Of a stretch of 11,492 nt of DNA, positions 1-6,858 are shown in pieces. Every line of letters begins with the position of its first letter. Positions within the stretch are counted from its first letter, which is position 1. Made by a program: the position numbers and the translations under genes. A model generated the notes under the pieces. The model saw nothing but the letters and a program-made list of their open reading frames with translations. It searched no databases and was not told the DNA's origin. The stretch comes from an uncultured Bacilli bacterium (GTDB lineage Bacteria > Bacillota_I > Bacilli_A > RF39 > UBA660): NCBI GenBank assembly GCA_947626215.1, contig CANQRJ010000036.1, forward strand, positions 1 through 11,492. Reading direction: 5' to 3'.

Positions 1-16
1 GATTTTCATATCGGAC

Positions 17-65
17 CGGACATTTTAACTTGTAAACTGATTTAAAAAAGCGGACATTTTAACTT
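17..65. repeat. 15-bp direct repeat, possible mobile-element end
   Basis: The sequence CGGACATTTTAACTT occurs exactly twice, at 17-31 and 51-65, with starts 34 bp apart. The repeats lie just past the 3' end of the regulator gene, and a GC-richer TCGGACCGGA precedes the first copy in an otherwise AT-rich stretch. Two or more short direct repeats inside a terminus are typical of IS21-family elements (transposase-binding sites), so this may be one end of an insertion sequence whose body lies left of the window. That identity is inferred from pattern only; no transposase is visible. Alternatively the copies could be protein-binding sites. Confidence 0.4.
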
Positions 66-79
66 AAAAGTCACAAATT

Positions 80-520
80 TTACGAGTTTTTCTTTCTTCC
101 TAAAGTTTCATCAATGGAAAAGTTTTTATAAATAAAAGACAGATTATATAGAAAGCTTGTCGGTATTAAATTTCTTGCATTTTCGTAATGGGCATATCCA
201 GAAGAAGTCGTATTTATTATTTTGGCAATTTCTGCTTGAGTGAAATGATTAATTTTTCTTAAATGTTTTAAATTTTTTCCAATTAATTTTAAATCGATTT
301 CTAAAGGCATATATTTTTCATTCTCTTCTTTTAATCCGAATAAATAATCTAGGCTAAATCCAAAATGATTCGCATATTTAATTAATTGTTTTAAAGGAAT
401 GGTGTCTTTTCCAGTTTCCCAACCTGAAATGGTGGAGGAAGTGACTCCCAGTAAATTTGTTAAGTCAATTTGTTTTAAATCTAAACTTTCTCTAGAATAT
501 CTTAAATTTTTTACTATCAT
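80..520 (-). CDS. Tandem-domain XRE-family HTH transcriptional regulator
   Basis: This 146-residue protein is predicted to be a cytoplasmic DNA-binding repressor or activator. It holds two XRE/Cro-C1 helix-turn-helix domains in one chain: residues about 5-62 (LKQIDLTNLLGVTSSTISGWE is the HTH core) and about 80-138 (FTQAEIAKIINTTSSGYAHYE is the second core). There is no separate ligand-binding or peptidase domain, so nothing shows what signal it reads. Two HTHs in one chain could act as a built-in dimer recognising paired or direct-repeat sites. The start is supported by a GTGAGG Shine-Dalgarno about 8 nt upstream of the ATG on the minus strand. It is transcribed divergently from the membrane operon, and the shared intergenic region carries three direct repeats over candidate promoters. 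The simplest inference is that it regulates that operon and perhaps itself. The family call is firm; the target is inferred. Confidence 0.88.
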   Translation of the reverse strand: MIVKNLRYSRESLDLKQIDLTNLLGVTSSTISGWETGKDTIPLKQLIKYANHFGFSLDYLFGLKEENEKYMPLEIDLKLIGKNLKHLRKINHFTQAEIAKIINTTSSGYAHYENARNLIPTSFLYNLSFIYKNFSIDETLGRKKNS

Positions 521-553
521 TTATAAAACCTCACTTGTTTATTGTCCCATTAA

Positions 554-607
554 TTTGGAAAATTGTACTTTTTTTGGGAAAATGTATAATTTCTTGGGGA
601 AATATAC
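554..607 (+). promoter_or_regulatory. Three direct-repeat operator candidates (TTTGGGAAAATGTAC)
   Basis: Three 15-bp copies lie head to tail at 554-568 (TTTGGAAAATTGTAC), 573-587 (TTTGGGAAAATGTAT) and 593-607 (CTTGGGGAAATATAC). They match the consensus TTTGGGAAAATGTAC at 13, 14 and 12 of 15 positions. Starts are 19 and 20 bp apart, about two helical turns, so bound proteins would lie on nearly the same DNA face. A weaker inverted copy (10/15) may lie at 537-551, next to the regulator start. The copies overlap the -35 and -10 elements of both forward promoter candidates, which suits a repressor. The divergent tandem-HTH regulator is the obvious binding candidate (inference). Confidence 0.6.
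563..590 (+). promoter_or_regulatory. Candidate upstream promoter P2 for the membrane operon
   Basis: TTGTAC at 563-568 and TATAAT at 585-590 are separated by 16 bp and would place the start near 597. The -10 is a perfect sigma-A consensus; the -35 is a moderate match. The -35 lies in the first direct repeat and the -10 spans the end of the second. In such AT-rich DNA a TATAAT can arise by chance, so this is weaker than the downstream candidate. Confidence 0.4.
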
Positions 608-624
608 CAAAAGTGTGTTATAAT
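594..624 (+). promoter_or_regulatory. Candidate main promoter P1 with extended -10
   Basis: TATAAT at 619-624 is preceded by TG one base upstream (TGTTATAAT, 616-624), a perfect extended -10 element, which tolerates a poor -35. TTGGGG at 594-599 could serve as a -35 with a long 19-bp spacer; it lies inside the third direct repeat. Transcription would start near 631 and leave a leader of about 113 nt before the SPFH gene at 744. Confidence 0.6.
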
Positions 625-743
625 GAATAAGAATAGGGAGAAGTATTTAAAAGAAGTTTGTTTAAGAAGTGGGGAGGTTAAAATAAGTAAAACGATTCTT
701 ATAAATAATGAAAACTATTTAAAAAAGGAAAGAGGTATGTTAT

Positions 744-1949
744 ATGGGATTTATTAAAGCATTTGGAGGTGCTTTAGGTGGTACATTTGCCGACCAATGG
801 AAGGATTTTTATAAGCCAAGAGCAAATGTTCCAGGCACTGCAGGTTTATTTCAAGCGGTTAAGCAATCGCAAAATAATGATCGTGGAGAAAATTATAAAG
901 GAAATGATAATATTATTACCAATGGTAGTAAGATTATAGTTCCAGAGGGGACTGCGCTTATTACGATTCAGGATGGCGCGATTACAGGATTTATTGCCGA
1001 GCCAGGAGGTTTTGAATTTCGTTCCGATGACCCTAATTCGCAAAGTATGTTTGCAGGGGATGGAATTTTTGGTCAAACTTTAAAGTCTACGTGGGAAAAA
1101 GTAAAATTTGGAGGACAACCAGGAGCCCAGCAACTTGCTTTTTATGTCAATTTAAAAGAAATTCCAAATAATAAATTTGGAACTCAATCAAGAGTTTATT
1201 GGGATGACGCTTTTTTTGGAACACAAGTGGGTGCAATTACAAGAGGTACTTACACTTTAAAAATTGTAGATCCATTATTATTTGTTAAAAATTTTGTGCC
1301 TGCTCAATATTTACAACCAGGTGCACCCGTTTTTGATTTTGCAGATATGGATAACGATGCATCAAGTCAACTTTTTAATGAAGTGGTAGGAACTTTATCG
1401 GCCGCTTTTACAAACTATACAAATGATCCTAGTAGGGGAAATCGAATTTCTAAAATTCAGGGAGATCAAATTGGCTTTGCTCAAGCTATGGCACAAGCGG
1501 TGGAAGATGCTTATCAGTGGAAAAGCGATAGAGGTTTAGAAATTGTTAAAACTGCTATTTTATCTATTGAATATGATGAAGATACTATGAAATTAATGAA
1601 AGATGTAACCGCGGCAGATGCTTTATCTGGTGCAAGAGGAAACTCATTTATGCAACAAGCTGCGGCTAGAGGAATGCAAGCTGCTGGTGAAAATGGTGGT
1701 GGAGCAGGTATGGCCTTTATGGGAATGGGCATGAATGCCGCAGGAAATATGATGGGAGCTATGCAACAACCATCTACTCCATCATCTTATCAACCTGCAT
1801 TTAACCAAGCACAACAAGCTCAACCAACACAAGAAGTAGCCCAACAAGATCCAATGACTGTTTTAACTGAAAAGAAAAAATTATTGGATGCAGGTCTTAT
1901 TACACAAGAAGATTACGATAAAATAAAGGCACAACTTTTAGGAATCTAA
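744..1949 (+). CDS. SPFH/band-7 scaffold protein with C-terminal SHOCT domain (YdjI/COG4260-like)
   Basis: This 401-residue protein is predicted to be a membrane-associated scaffold of the stomatin/prohibitin/flotillin superfamily, in the COG4260 branch that includes Bacillus subtilis YdjI. An N-terminal segment rich in Gly and aromatics (about 1-25) precedes the SPFH core (about 50-285), followed by an Ala/Gly/Met-rich stretch (about 295-345) and a Gln/Pro-rich linker (about 345-368). The last 33 residues (369-401) are a clear SHOCT domain with core LLDAGLITQEDYDKIKAQLL. Many COG4260 proteins end in a zinc ribbon; here SHOCT takes that place and the ribbons sit in neighbouring proteins. No classical TM helix is obvious, so membrane contact probably uses the N-terminus or partners. 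The start is supported by AGAGG at 731-735, 8 nt before the ATG. It is first in the operon, and the next gene begins 1 nt after its stop. In B. subtilis, ydjI lies in an envelope-stress operon with pspA and ydjGH; PspA is not in this window. Confidence 0.88.
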   Translation: MGFIKAFGGALGGTFADQWKDFYKPRANVPGTAGLFQAVKQSQNNDRGENYKGNDNIITNGSKIIVPEGTALITIQDGAITGFIAEPGGFEFRSDDPNSQSMFAGDGIFGQTLKSTWEKVKFGGQPGAQQLAFYVNLKEIPNNKFGTQSRVYWDDAFFGTQVGAITRGTYTLKIVDPLLFVKNFVPAQYLQPGAPVFDFADMDNDASSQLFNEVVGTLSAAFTNYTNDPSRGNRISKIQGDQIGFAQAMAQAVEDAYQWKSDRGLEIVKTAILSIEYDEDTMKLMKDVTAADALSGARGNSFMQQAAARGMQAAGENGGGAGMAFMGMGMNAAGNMMGAMQQPSTPSSYQPAFNQAQQAQPTQEVAQQDPMTVLTEKKKLLDAGLITQEDYDKIKAQLLGI

Positions 1950-1950
1950 A

Positions 1951-3492
1951 ATGCAAGAAGGTTATAATTCAAATATAACTCCTCCTGCAAATAATACTGT
2001 TCATAATGAACCTATTATTGTAAAGACTGATATAGGCGCTAAAAATGGGCAAGACAAATGTCCAAAATGTGGTTCTACCGATATTTCTATAAATACTTTG
2101 AATGGAAAACTAAGATGTAATTTTTGTCGTCATGAGTTTGAACCTGAAAAAGTTTCAGGAATGGTAGAAGATATTAGTCAATTACAAGGGCAAGTTATGG
2201 GATCAGGTGCAACAGATATTGCTCAAGACACTAATGATGTTTTAACTTTTAAATGTAGTAGTTGTGGTGCAGAGGTCGTAATAGATACATCCTCTGCTTC
2301 ACAAGCTAGATGTCACTGGTGTAGAAACACATTATCTGTAAATGAGCAAATTCCTAATGGTAGTATTCCAGATGTTGTATTGCCTTTCAACATTAATAAA
2401 GATACGGCTAAATTAGAAATTGAAAAGTTTGTGGGAAAGAGAAAATTTTTTGCACATCCAAAATTTAAAGAAGAATTTACGACCGAAAATATTATGGGAG
2501 TTTATTTTCCATATATGTTAGTGGATGTGAATGCTCATGCTAATTTTATTGGTGAAGGAGAACATCAAACAAGAAAATATTTTAGAGGAAGTGGTAGTAA
2601 TCAAAGAGCTTATTTTGATGCCGATTTGTATCATGTTGAAAGAGAATTTGATTTAATCATCAATGGACTTTCAGTGGAATCAAGTCTTGATAAACTTAAT
2701 AATATTGCTTCAGATAAAACGAATAATGTAATAAATGCGATCATGCCTTTTGATGTTGAAAATTGTGTTAAATATAATGCAAATTATTTGAAAGGATATA
2801 CTTCAGAAAAAAGGGATACAAATGTGGATCAATTAAGGTCCATTGTAGATATAGAGTCAAAGGATATTGCAAGATTTGCCGCGAATGACACTTTAAGTGA
2901 ATATGATCGTGGTGTTGCATGGTCTAATGAACAGTTAAGTGTAAAAGGACAACAATGGAAATCGGCCTATTTGCCTGTTTGGTTATATAGTTACCAAGAA
3001 GTTAAAGGAGATAAAAAAACTTTACATTATGTTGCCGTGAATGCAAGAACAAAAGAAACAATGGGTAGTGTTCCAATATATATGCCTAAATTGATTGGAG
3101 TATCATTTTTAGTTGAAATTTTAGGAATCATGGCTATGTTATTTGTAGACTTTGATTATAGTTTCTTATTTTTATTATCAGGAATTATTTATTTTATCAT
3201 CATGTTTTTAAGGTATCGTAATTCTAATGCACGACATACTTATGAAACGGAAACGAAAAAAAATATGGCCAATTTAAGAAAAGTAGATCAGTTTATTAAA
3301 TCAGAAAAAGGCCTTACGAATTCCACTATTATGGGCGCGAATAATAAAAGAGTGAATGGAGGAACTATCACAAGTAAAGTTTTTGATTCATTTACAGGAC
3401 AAAATATTGGTAATAGTGTGATAGATACTGTTGCAAATAGTAATTCTATTGCAAGTTTTATTAAAGATAGCATAGATAAAGGAGGAAAGTAA
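1951..3492 (+). CDS. Double zinc-ribbon, C-terminally membrane-anchored protein (YdjG-like)
   Basis: This 513-residue protein carries two zinc ribbons near its N-terminus: C37/C40 with C56/C59 (CPKCGS and CNFC) and C102/C105 with C121/C124 (CSSCGA and CHWC), resembling TFIIB/PriA-type ribbons. A large alpha/beta region (about 140-375) of unknown fold follows, then two TM helices at about 380-399 and 402-421 joined by a very short turn, and a polar tail (about 422-513). The hairpin anchor puts both the ribbon-bearing N-terminus and the tail on the same side, most likely the cytoplasm. The layout recalls B. subtilis YdjG, a zinc-ribbon membrane protein often mis-annotated as PriA/helicase-like; no helicase motifs are present. 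The start follows the SPFH stop by 1 nt with AGGA at 1940-1943, which suggests translational coupling and a physical partnership with the SPFH protein. The biochemical role is unknown. Confidence 0.8.
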   Translation: MQEGYNSNITPPANNTVHNEPIIVKTDIGAKNGQDKCPKCGSTDISINTLNGKLRCNFCRHEFEPEKVSGMVEDISQLQGQVMGSGATDIAQDTNDVLTFKCSSCGAEVVIDTSSASQARCHWCRNTLSVNEQIPNGSIPDVVLPFNINKDTAKLEIEKFVGKRKFFAHPKFKEEFTTENIMGVYFPYMLVDVNAHANFIGEGEHQTRKYFRGSGSNQRAYFDADLYHVEREFDLIINGLSVESSLDKLNNIASDKTNNVINAIMPFDVENCVKYNANYLKGYTSEKRDTNVDQLRSIVDIESKDIARFAANDTLSEYDRGVAWSNEQLSVKGQQWKSAYLPVWLYSYQEVKGDKKTLHYVAVNARTKETMGSVPIYMPKLIGVSFLVEILGIMAMLFVDFDYSFLFLLSGIIYFIIMFLRYRNSNARHTYETETKKNMANLRKVDQFIKSEKGLTNSTIMGANNKRVNGGTITSKVFDSFTGQNIGNSVIDTVANSNSIASFIKDSIDKGGK

Positions 3493-3493
3493 T

Positions 3494-5281
3494 ATGTTAT
3501 GTTCAAAATGTGGAGCAGAAAATATTAGTGGATCAACATTTTGTATAAAATGCGGAGCTAACTTGAAAGAAATACAATCCATGAATGGTAATACGAATAC
3601 TGCTCCTATAAATGAGCAAGTTACTCCACCTACTTTTGTGGAACCTCAAATTCAACCTATGCAACAATCTATAAATAATCAACAATTTGTTCAACAACCT
3701 ATGAATAATAACGTTAATACTCCAAATAATAAATATAATAAAAAATTAATATTCCTGTTCATTGTAATAGCTATATTCATAATAGTTCTTGGTGTTGTTG
3801 CTTTTTTATATTTTAAAAAAGATAAAAATAAAAATCTAGAAATGGATATAACTGATTCAACTGCATTTTTTATTGAAAATGAAGATAAAAAATATGCTTT
3901 ATTTAATGATGAAGGAAATCAACTTACAGAATTTATATTTACCTCAGTTGATGATTTTGTAAATGGAACGGCTTTAGTAGAAAAAGATAATGCTTATGGA
4001 ATAATTGATTCCAATGGTAAGATGACAGTAGATTTTGGAAAGTATTCTTATATCACAACTGTCGCGAGTATGTATAAAATTCGTGCGGAAGATTATCATT
4101 CTATACTTATTGATGGTACTGGAAAAGTTTTATATGATTTAAATGATAATAATTTAATTACTTTTATTGGGGGATATTATTCCATTTTGAAAGAAAAATC
4201 TACTAAAACATATAAAGTCCTAAATCCTCAAGGTATAGTAATGACAAGTTTTCCTGTTGTAGAAAATATAGATCATGATCCTACAACAAATGAAATCGAT
4301 GAATTTATATCAGTATTTTATAATAATAAAAACTTTATATTAAATGAAAAAACTGGAAAAGAAGTTATATCTTTTAATGATGATAAACATTATTGTGTTA
4401 ATCAAGTTGAAGAAGATGGAAAAATAATTATTTTAAATTCTTGTGCTTCATGGTATCAAAGTCAAGATAAAACCTATTATAAATTTATTAAGGATGGTAA
4501 ATTATATGATTTAAATGATCAATGTGATTCCGTTTATTATGAAAATAATAATATTGTATGTAGGAAAGATTATAAGAAATATCTTTTAGATAATAATCAA
4601 AATGTTGGAGTAGAGATTTCAAATAAGATATATGTAGATAATAACACTTATGCTCAAAATAAAGGTAGCTTATCAAATGGTGTTGATTTCTATATGGATG
4701 GTAAAGTTGCTAAAAATGTTTCGTGTAGATATATAAAAGAGGCAGGTTATGCTGAAAAAGGTTTTTATGTTTTAGAATCAAATTATAGTAGTTCTTGTAA
4801 TACATCTTCTGATGCGTATGAATTTTATAATTCAAAAGGCGAAAAAGCTTTTGGTAAATCATATGCTAAAGCTAATAGTTTTGACCAAAATGGATTGGCA
4901 AAAGTTAGTGATGATGAAAAAAAGTATTATTTAATTGATACTACAGGAAAAAAGGTTAGTGATGATTTTGATAATATCTCTTTATCTAATAATTATTATA
5001 TAGTTACTAAAAACAATTTAAAGGGAATTTTAGATAAAGATGGAAAACAAGTATTAGATTGTAAATATTCTAATATTGAAATTACTAAAAAACAAAATAA
5101 GTATTTTGCAAAATTATCAACAACGGATTCAAAATATATTCTTTATGATATAAGTAAAAAAGTAGAAGTATTGAATTTAGAAGGTTCACCAAACTTTTAT
5201 GAACATTATATTTTAATTACTAAAGACAATCATAAACAATATTATGCATATAATGGAAAATTATTATATGAATCAAAATAA
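3494..5281 (+). CDS. Zinc-ribbon, single-TM, extracytoplasmic WG-repeat protein
   Basis: This 595-residue protein has an N-terminal zinc ribbon (C3/C6 and C17/C20), an Asn/Gln/Pro-rich linker (about 29-80), one TM helix (about 85-107) followed by a Lys-rich stop-transfer patch, then about 480 residues of WG-type (KWG, beta-strand) repeats. Repeat units are recognisable as YALFNDEGNQL, YGIIDSNGKM, YYLIDTTGKKV and KGILDKDGKQV, each followed by a variable beta segment. The TM helix lacks a cleavage site and acts as a signal anchor, so the ribbon should be cytoplasmic and the WG array outside. WG repeats are assumed to form beta-rich binding surfaces; the ligand is unknown. The outer domain has unusually many Cys for a low-GC Gram-positive: C301, C317, C344, C356, C411, C435 and C523; the last five align with Cys in the paralogue at 6855-8393. 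The start is fixed by a strong AAAGGAGG ending at 3485, and the gene begins 1 nt after the previous stop. Confidence 0.85.
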   Translation: MLCSKCGAENISGSTFCIKCGANLKEIQSMNGNTNTAPINEQVTPPTFVEPQIQPMQQSINNQQFVQQPMNNNVNTPNNKYNKKLIFLFIVIAIFIIVLGVVAFLYFKKDKNKNLEMDITDSTAFFIENEDKKYALFNDEGNQLTEFIFTSVDDFVNGTALVEKDNAYGIIDSNGKMTVDFGKYSYITTVASMYKIRAEDYHSILIDGTGKVLYDLNDNNLITFIGGYYSILKEKSTKTYKVLNPQGIVMTSFPVVENIDHDPTTNEIDEFISVFYNNKNFILNEKTGKEVISFNDDKHYCVNQVEEDGKIIILNSCASWYQSQDKTYYKFIKDGKLYDLNDQCDSVYYENNNIVCRKDYKKYLLDNNQNVGVEISNKIYVDNNTYAQNKGSLSNGVDFYMDGKVAKNVSCRYIKEAGYAEKGFYVLESNYSSSCNTSSDAYEFYNSKGEKAFGKSYAKANSFDQNGLAKVSDDEKKYYLIDTTGKKVSDDFDNISLSNNYYIVTKNNLKGILDKDGKQVLDCKYSNIEITKKQNKYFAKLSTTDSKYILYDISKKVEVLNLEGSPNFYEHYILITKDNHKQYYAYNGKLLYESK

Positions 5282-5295
5282 GGAAGGTGAGAAAA

Positions 5296-5916
5296 ATGGA
5301 ATTTTTGAGAAATAAAAGAATATTAGCGATAATTGGAATTGTGTGTTTATTTGTTGGAACCATCACACCATATTTTCAATTTCCGTTGTTGGGATATTCA
5401 TATTCTATCTCATTATGGAGATATTGGGAAGGAAAAATAGTAGTTGCATTAATCGTGTTAAATACAATGTTTATATTTAAAGATTTTTTAAAAAAATATG
5501 TACCTCAAGTATTTAATTCTAATTTAGGTCAAAAAATTGAAAATGCAAATCCTAAGTTATCTATTATACCAACAATATTAATCGTTCTTTTTGTAGTATA
5601 TTTAGCTATTCATTTGAATATTGCAAGTGAATATATAAAACATGGATTAGGTTTTTATGCCTTGTGGTTAGGTATTATAGCTTTAGTAGCTCATGCTTTT
5701 TTGTATAAGAATCCATCTGCACAAGGAGAAGTAAGCTACAATCAAAATCATAACAATCCATCCATCAATCAAAATGTTACTATGTCACAACCTATACAAC
5801 AACAAAGTGTAAATTCAATGCAGAATGCTCAAGGCAATGTAAAGTATTGTCCTCAATGTGGAAATCAAGTAGATGGAGCAGCAACACAATGTTTCATGTG
5901 TGGACATCATTTTTAA
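5296..5916 (+). CDS. Four-TM membrane protein with C-terminal zinc ribbon
   Basis: A protein of 206 residues from the ATG at 5296. An in-frame GTG at 5287 lies inside the Shine-Dalgarno AAGGTGAG (5284-5291), so it is not used. Hydrophobic helices lie at about 9-26, 47-63, 90-108 and 119-137. They are followed by an Asn/Gln-rich linker (about 142-180) and a terminal zinc ribbon with C185/C188 and C199/C202 (CPQCG and CFMCG) at the very end. An even number of helices puts both ends on the same side, consistent with a cytoplasmic ribbon. The family is not recognised. It starts 14 nt after the WG-repeat gene and probably pairs with that protein, mirroring the next two-gene unit (multi-TM protein plus WG-repeat protein). 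Its linker resembles those of the two neighbouring operon proteins in composition. Confidence 0.75.
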   Translation: MEFLRNKRILAIIGIVCLFVGTITPYFQFPLLGYSYSISLWRYWEGKIVVALIVLNTMFIFKDFLKKYVPQVFNSNLGQKIENANPKLSIIPTILIVLFVVYLAIHLNIASEYIKHGLGFYALWLGIIALVAHAFLYKNPSAQGEVSYNQNHNNPSINQNVTMSQPIQQQSVNSMQNAQGNVKYCPQCGNQVDGAATQCFMCGHHF

Positions 5917-5936
5917 AATAAAAATGAATTTTGAAA

Positions 5937-5965
5937 TTGAAATTATAGGTATTGTTGAAGATAAT
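5937..5965 (+). promoter_or_regulatory. Possible internal promoter of the operon
   Basis: TTGAAA at 5937-5942 and GATAAT at 5960-5965 are separated by 17 bp, each matching the sigma-A consensus at five of six positions. This falls in the only sizeable gap of the run (5917-5997) and would start transcription near 5972, about 11 nt before the Shine-Dalgarno of the next gene. It could give the last three genes separate expression. AT-rich sequence gives such matches by chance, so confidence is limited. Confidence 0.4.
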
Positions 5966-5982
5966 ATAAATAAAAAATGAAA

Positions 5983-5989
5983 AAGGAGG
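5983..5989 (+). promoter_or_regulatory. Ribosome binding site that decides the start at 5998
   Basis: AAGGAGG is a full Shine-Dalgarno match, 8 nt before ATG 5998. An in-frame ATG at 5977 overlaps the upstream side of this site and has no ribosome binding site of its own, so 5998 is the likely start. The resulting N-terminus (MLCSKC) also matches that of the zinc-ribbon WG-repeat protein, supporting the choice. Confidence 0.85.
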
Positions 5990-5997
5990 AAAATAAT

Positions 5998-6858
5998 ATG
6001 TTATGTTCAAAATGTCATTCAGAAAATTTAGAAAATGCTAAGTTTTGTGGGAAGTGTGGGAACCCACTCAATCAAACATCACAAGAAAGTTTAGAAAATA
6101 TTGCTTTAACGAGTTTACAAAATAATGCTTTGGTGCAAAAGCCTACTGTAAATTATGCCCAAAATGCACCTATAGAAAATCAATCAAAACCAAAAGGTTC
6201 GATGAATTATGTCAAATACATTTTAGATTTTTTAATTAAACCATTTAAAACAATAGAAGAAAAAGAAAGCAACTTAAATGATACAAAAAACTCTATTCTT
6301 TTATGTCTTATTGTCACTGTATTTATGGTTGTTATGAGCTTAATTAGTACGATTTTAAGTACCATTCGTGTGCCTAGTTATGATTTGAAGGCAGGTCTAA
6401 CTTACAAATGGGATTTTTCACTTATTAAAAATGTGAAGTTTTTAGAAGTGATTGGTAAGAATTTTGTTATTTATGCAGGAATTCTTCTTCTCATTGCTTT
6501 GGTTTATTATTTTGCTGGATTAGTGAAAAAGAAAAATGTAAGTTTTCAAAAACTTTTAAGTATTACATCTTCTTCGATGATTCCACTTGCTATTTCTTTG
6601 ATGGTTTTGGCTCCTTTGTTAAAAATGATTTGGGCTCCACTTTATATGATTTGCATTTTAGTAGGAAGTATTTATTCTCTTATTCTTTTCTATGAATGTA
6701 TGAATCAAGAGTTTATGCTTGAAAAAGAAGAAAAACTTTATTTTAATTTTATTTGTTTCTTGATTTTAGGAGTTGCCATTTATTTTATTTATACGAATTT
6801 TTTAATTCCTAAAACTGTATCTGGAGGGCTAGACCAAGTTCTAGATTTGTTCAAATGA
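5998..6858 (+). CDS. Zinc-ribbon Yip1-like five-TM membrane protein
   Basis: This 286-residue protein has an N-terminal zinc ribbon with C3/C6 and C17/C20 (CSKC and CGKC), a polar linker (about 24-68), an amphipathic segment (about 69-88) and five hydrophobic helices at about 99-121, 154-174, 192-209, 213-232 and 250-269. The segment before the first helix plus this helix arrangement resembles Yip1/DUF1282-type domains found behind zinc ribbons in many Firmicutes. That assignment rests on layout, not on a diagnostic motif. With the ribbon inside, the odd helix count places the short C-terminus outside. The stop overlaps the next start by 4 nt (ATGA at 6855-6858), so the two proteins are probably made together. 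The following WG-repeat protein has no ribbon of its own, and this partner may supply it. Exact function unknown. Confidence 0.75.
   Translation: MLCSKCHSENLENAKFCGKCGNPLNQTSQESLENIALTSLQNNALVQKPTVNYAQNAPIENQSKPKGSMNYVKYILDFLIKPFKTIEEKESNLNDTKNSILLCLIVTVFMVVMSLISTILSTIRVPSYDLKAGLTYKWDFSLIKNVKFLEVIGKNFVIYAGILLLIALVYYFAGLVKKKNVSFQKLLSITSSSMIPLAISLMVLAPLLKMIWAPLYMICILVGSIYSLILFYECMNQEFMLEKEEKLYFNFICFLILGVAIYFIYTNFLIPKTVSGGLDQVLDLFK

Noticed and set aside
554..607. CRISPR-like array in the intergenic repeats
   Set aside because: Repeats are only 15 bp with 4-5 bp between them and overlap promoter elements; an operator array explains them better.
399..623. Plus-strand open frame of 74 codons opposite the regulator gene
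   Set aside because: It runs antisense through the regulator's start region and the promoter/operator repeats, shows no domain and has no convincing ribosome site.
623..757. 44-codon open frame in the operon leader as a real gene
   Set aside because: No ribosome site, and its ATG overlaps the likely -10 element and precedes the likely transcription start; kept only as a low-interest observation.
846..1076. Minus-strand open frame inside the SPFH gene
   Set aside because: Shadow of a clearly recognisable SPFH coding region; no domain or ribosome site. The same applies to minus-strand frames at 1514-1732, 3288-3582, 4488-4676 and 9708-9932.
1951..3492. Annotation as PriA/primosomal helicase on the basis of zinc-ribbon similarity
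   Set aside because: No Walker A, DEAD-box or other helicase motif is present and the protein has a C-terminal TM hairpin.
5287..5295. GTG start for the four-TM protein
   Set aside because: The GTG is part of the Shine-Dalgarno AAGGTGAG for ATG 5296.
5977..5997. Upstream in-frame ATG for the Yip1-like protein
   Set aside because: The AAGGAGG at 5983-5989 lies inside this extension and points to ATG 5998; the shorter N-terminus matches the sibling zinc-ribbon protein.
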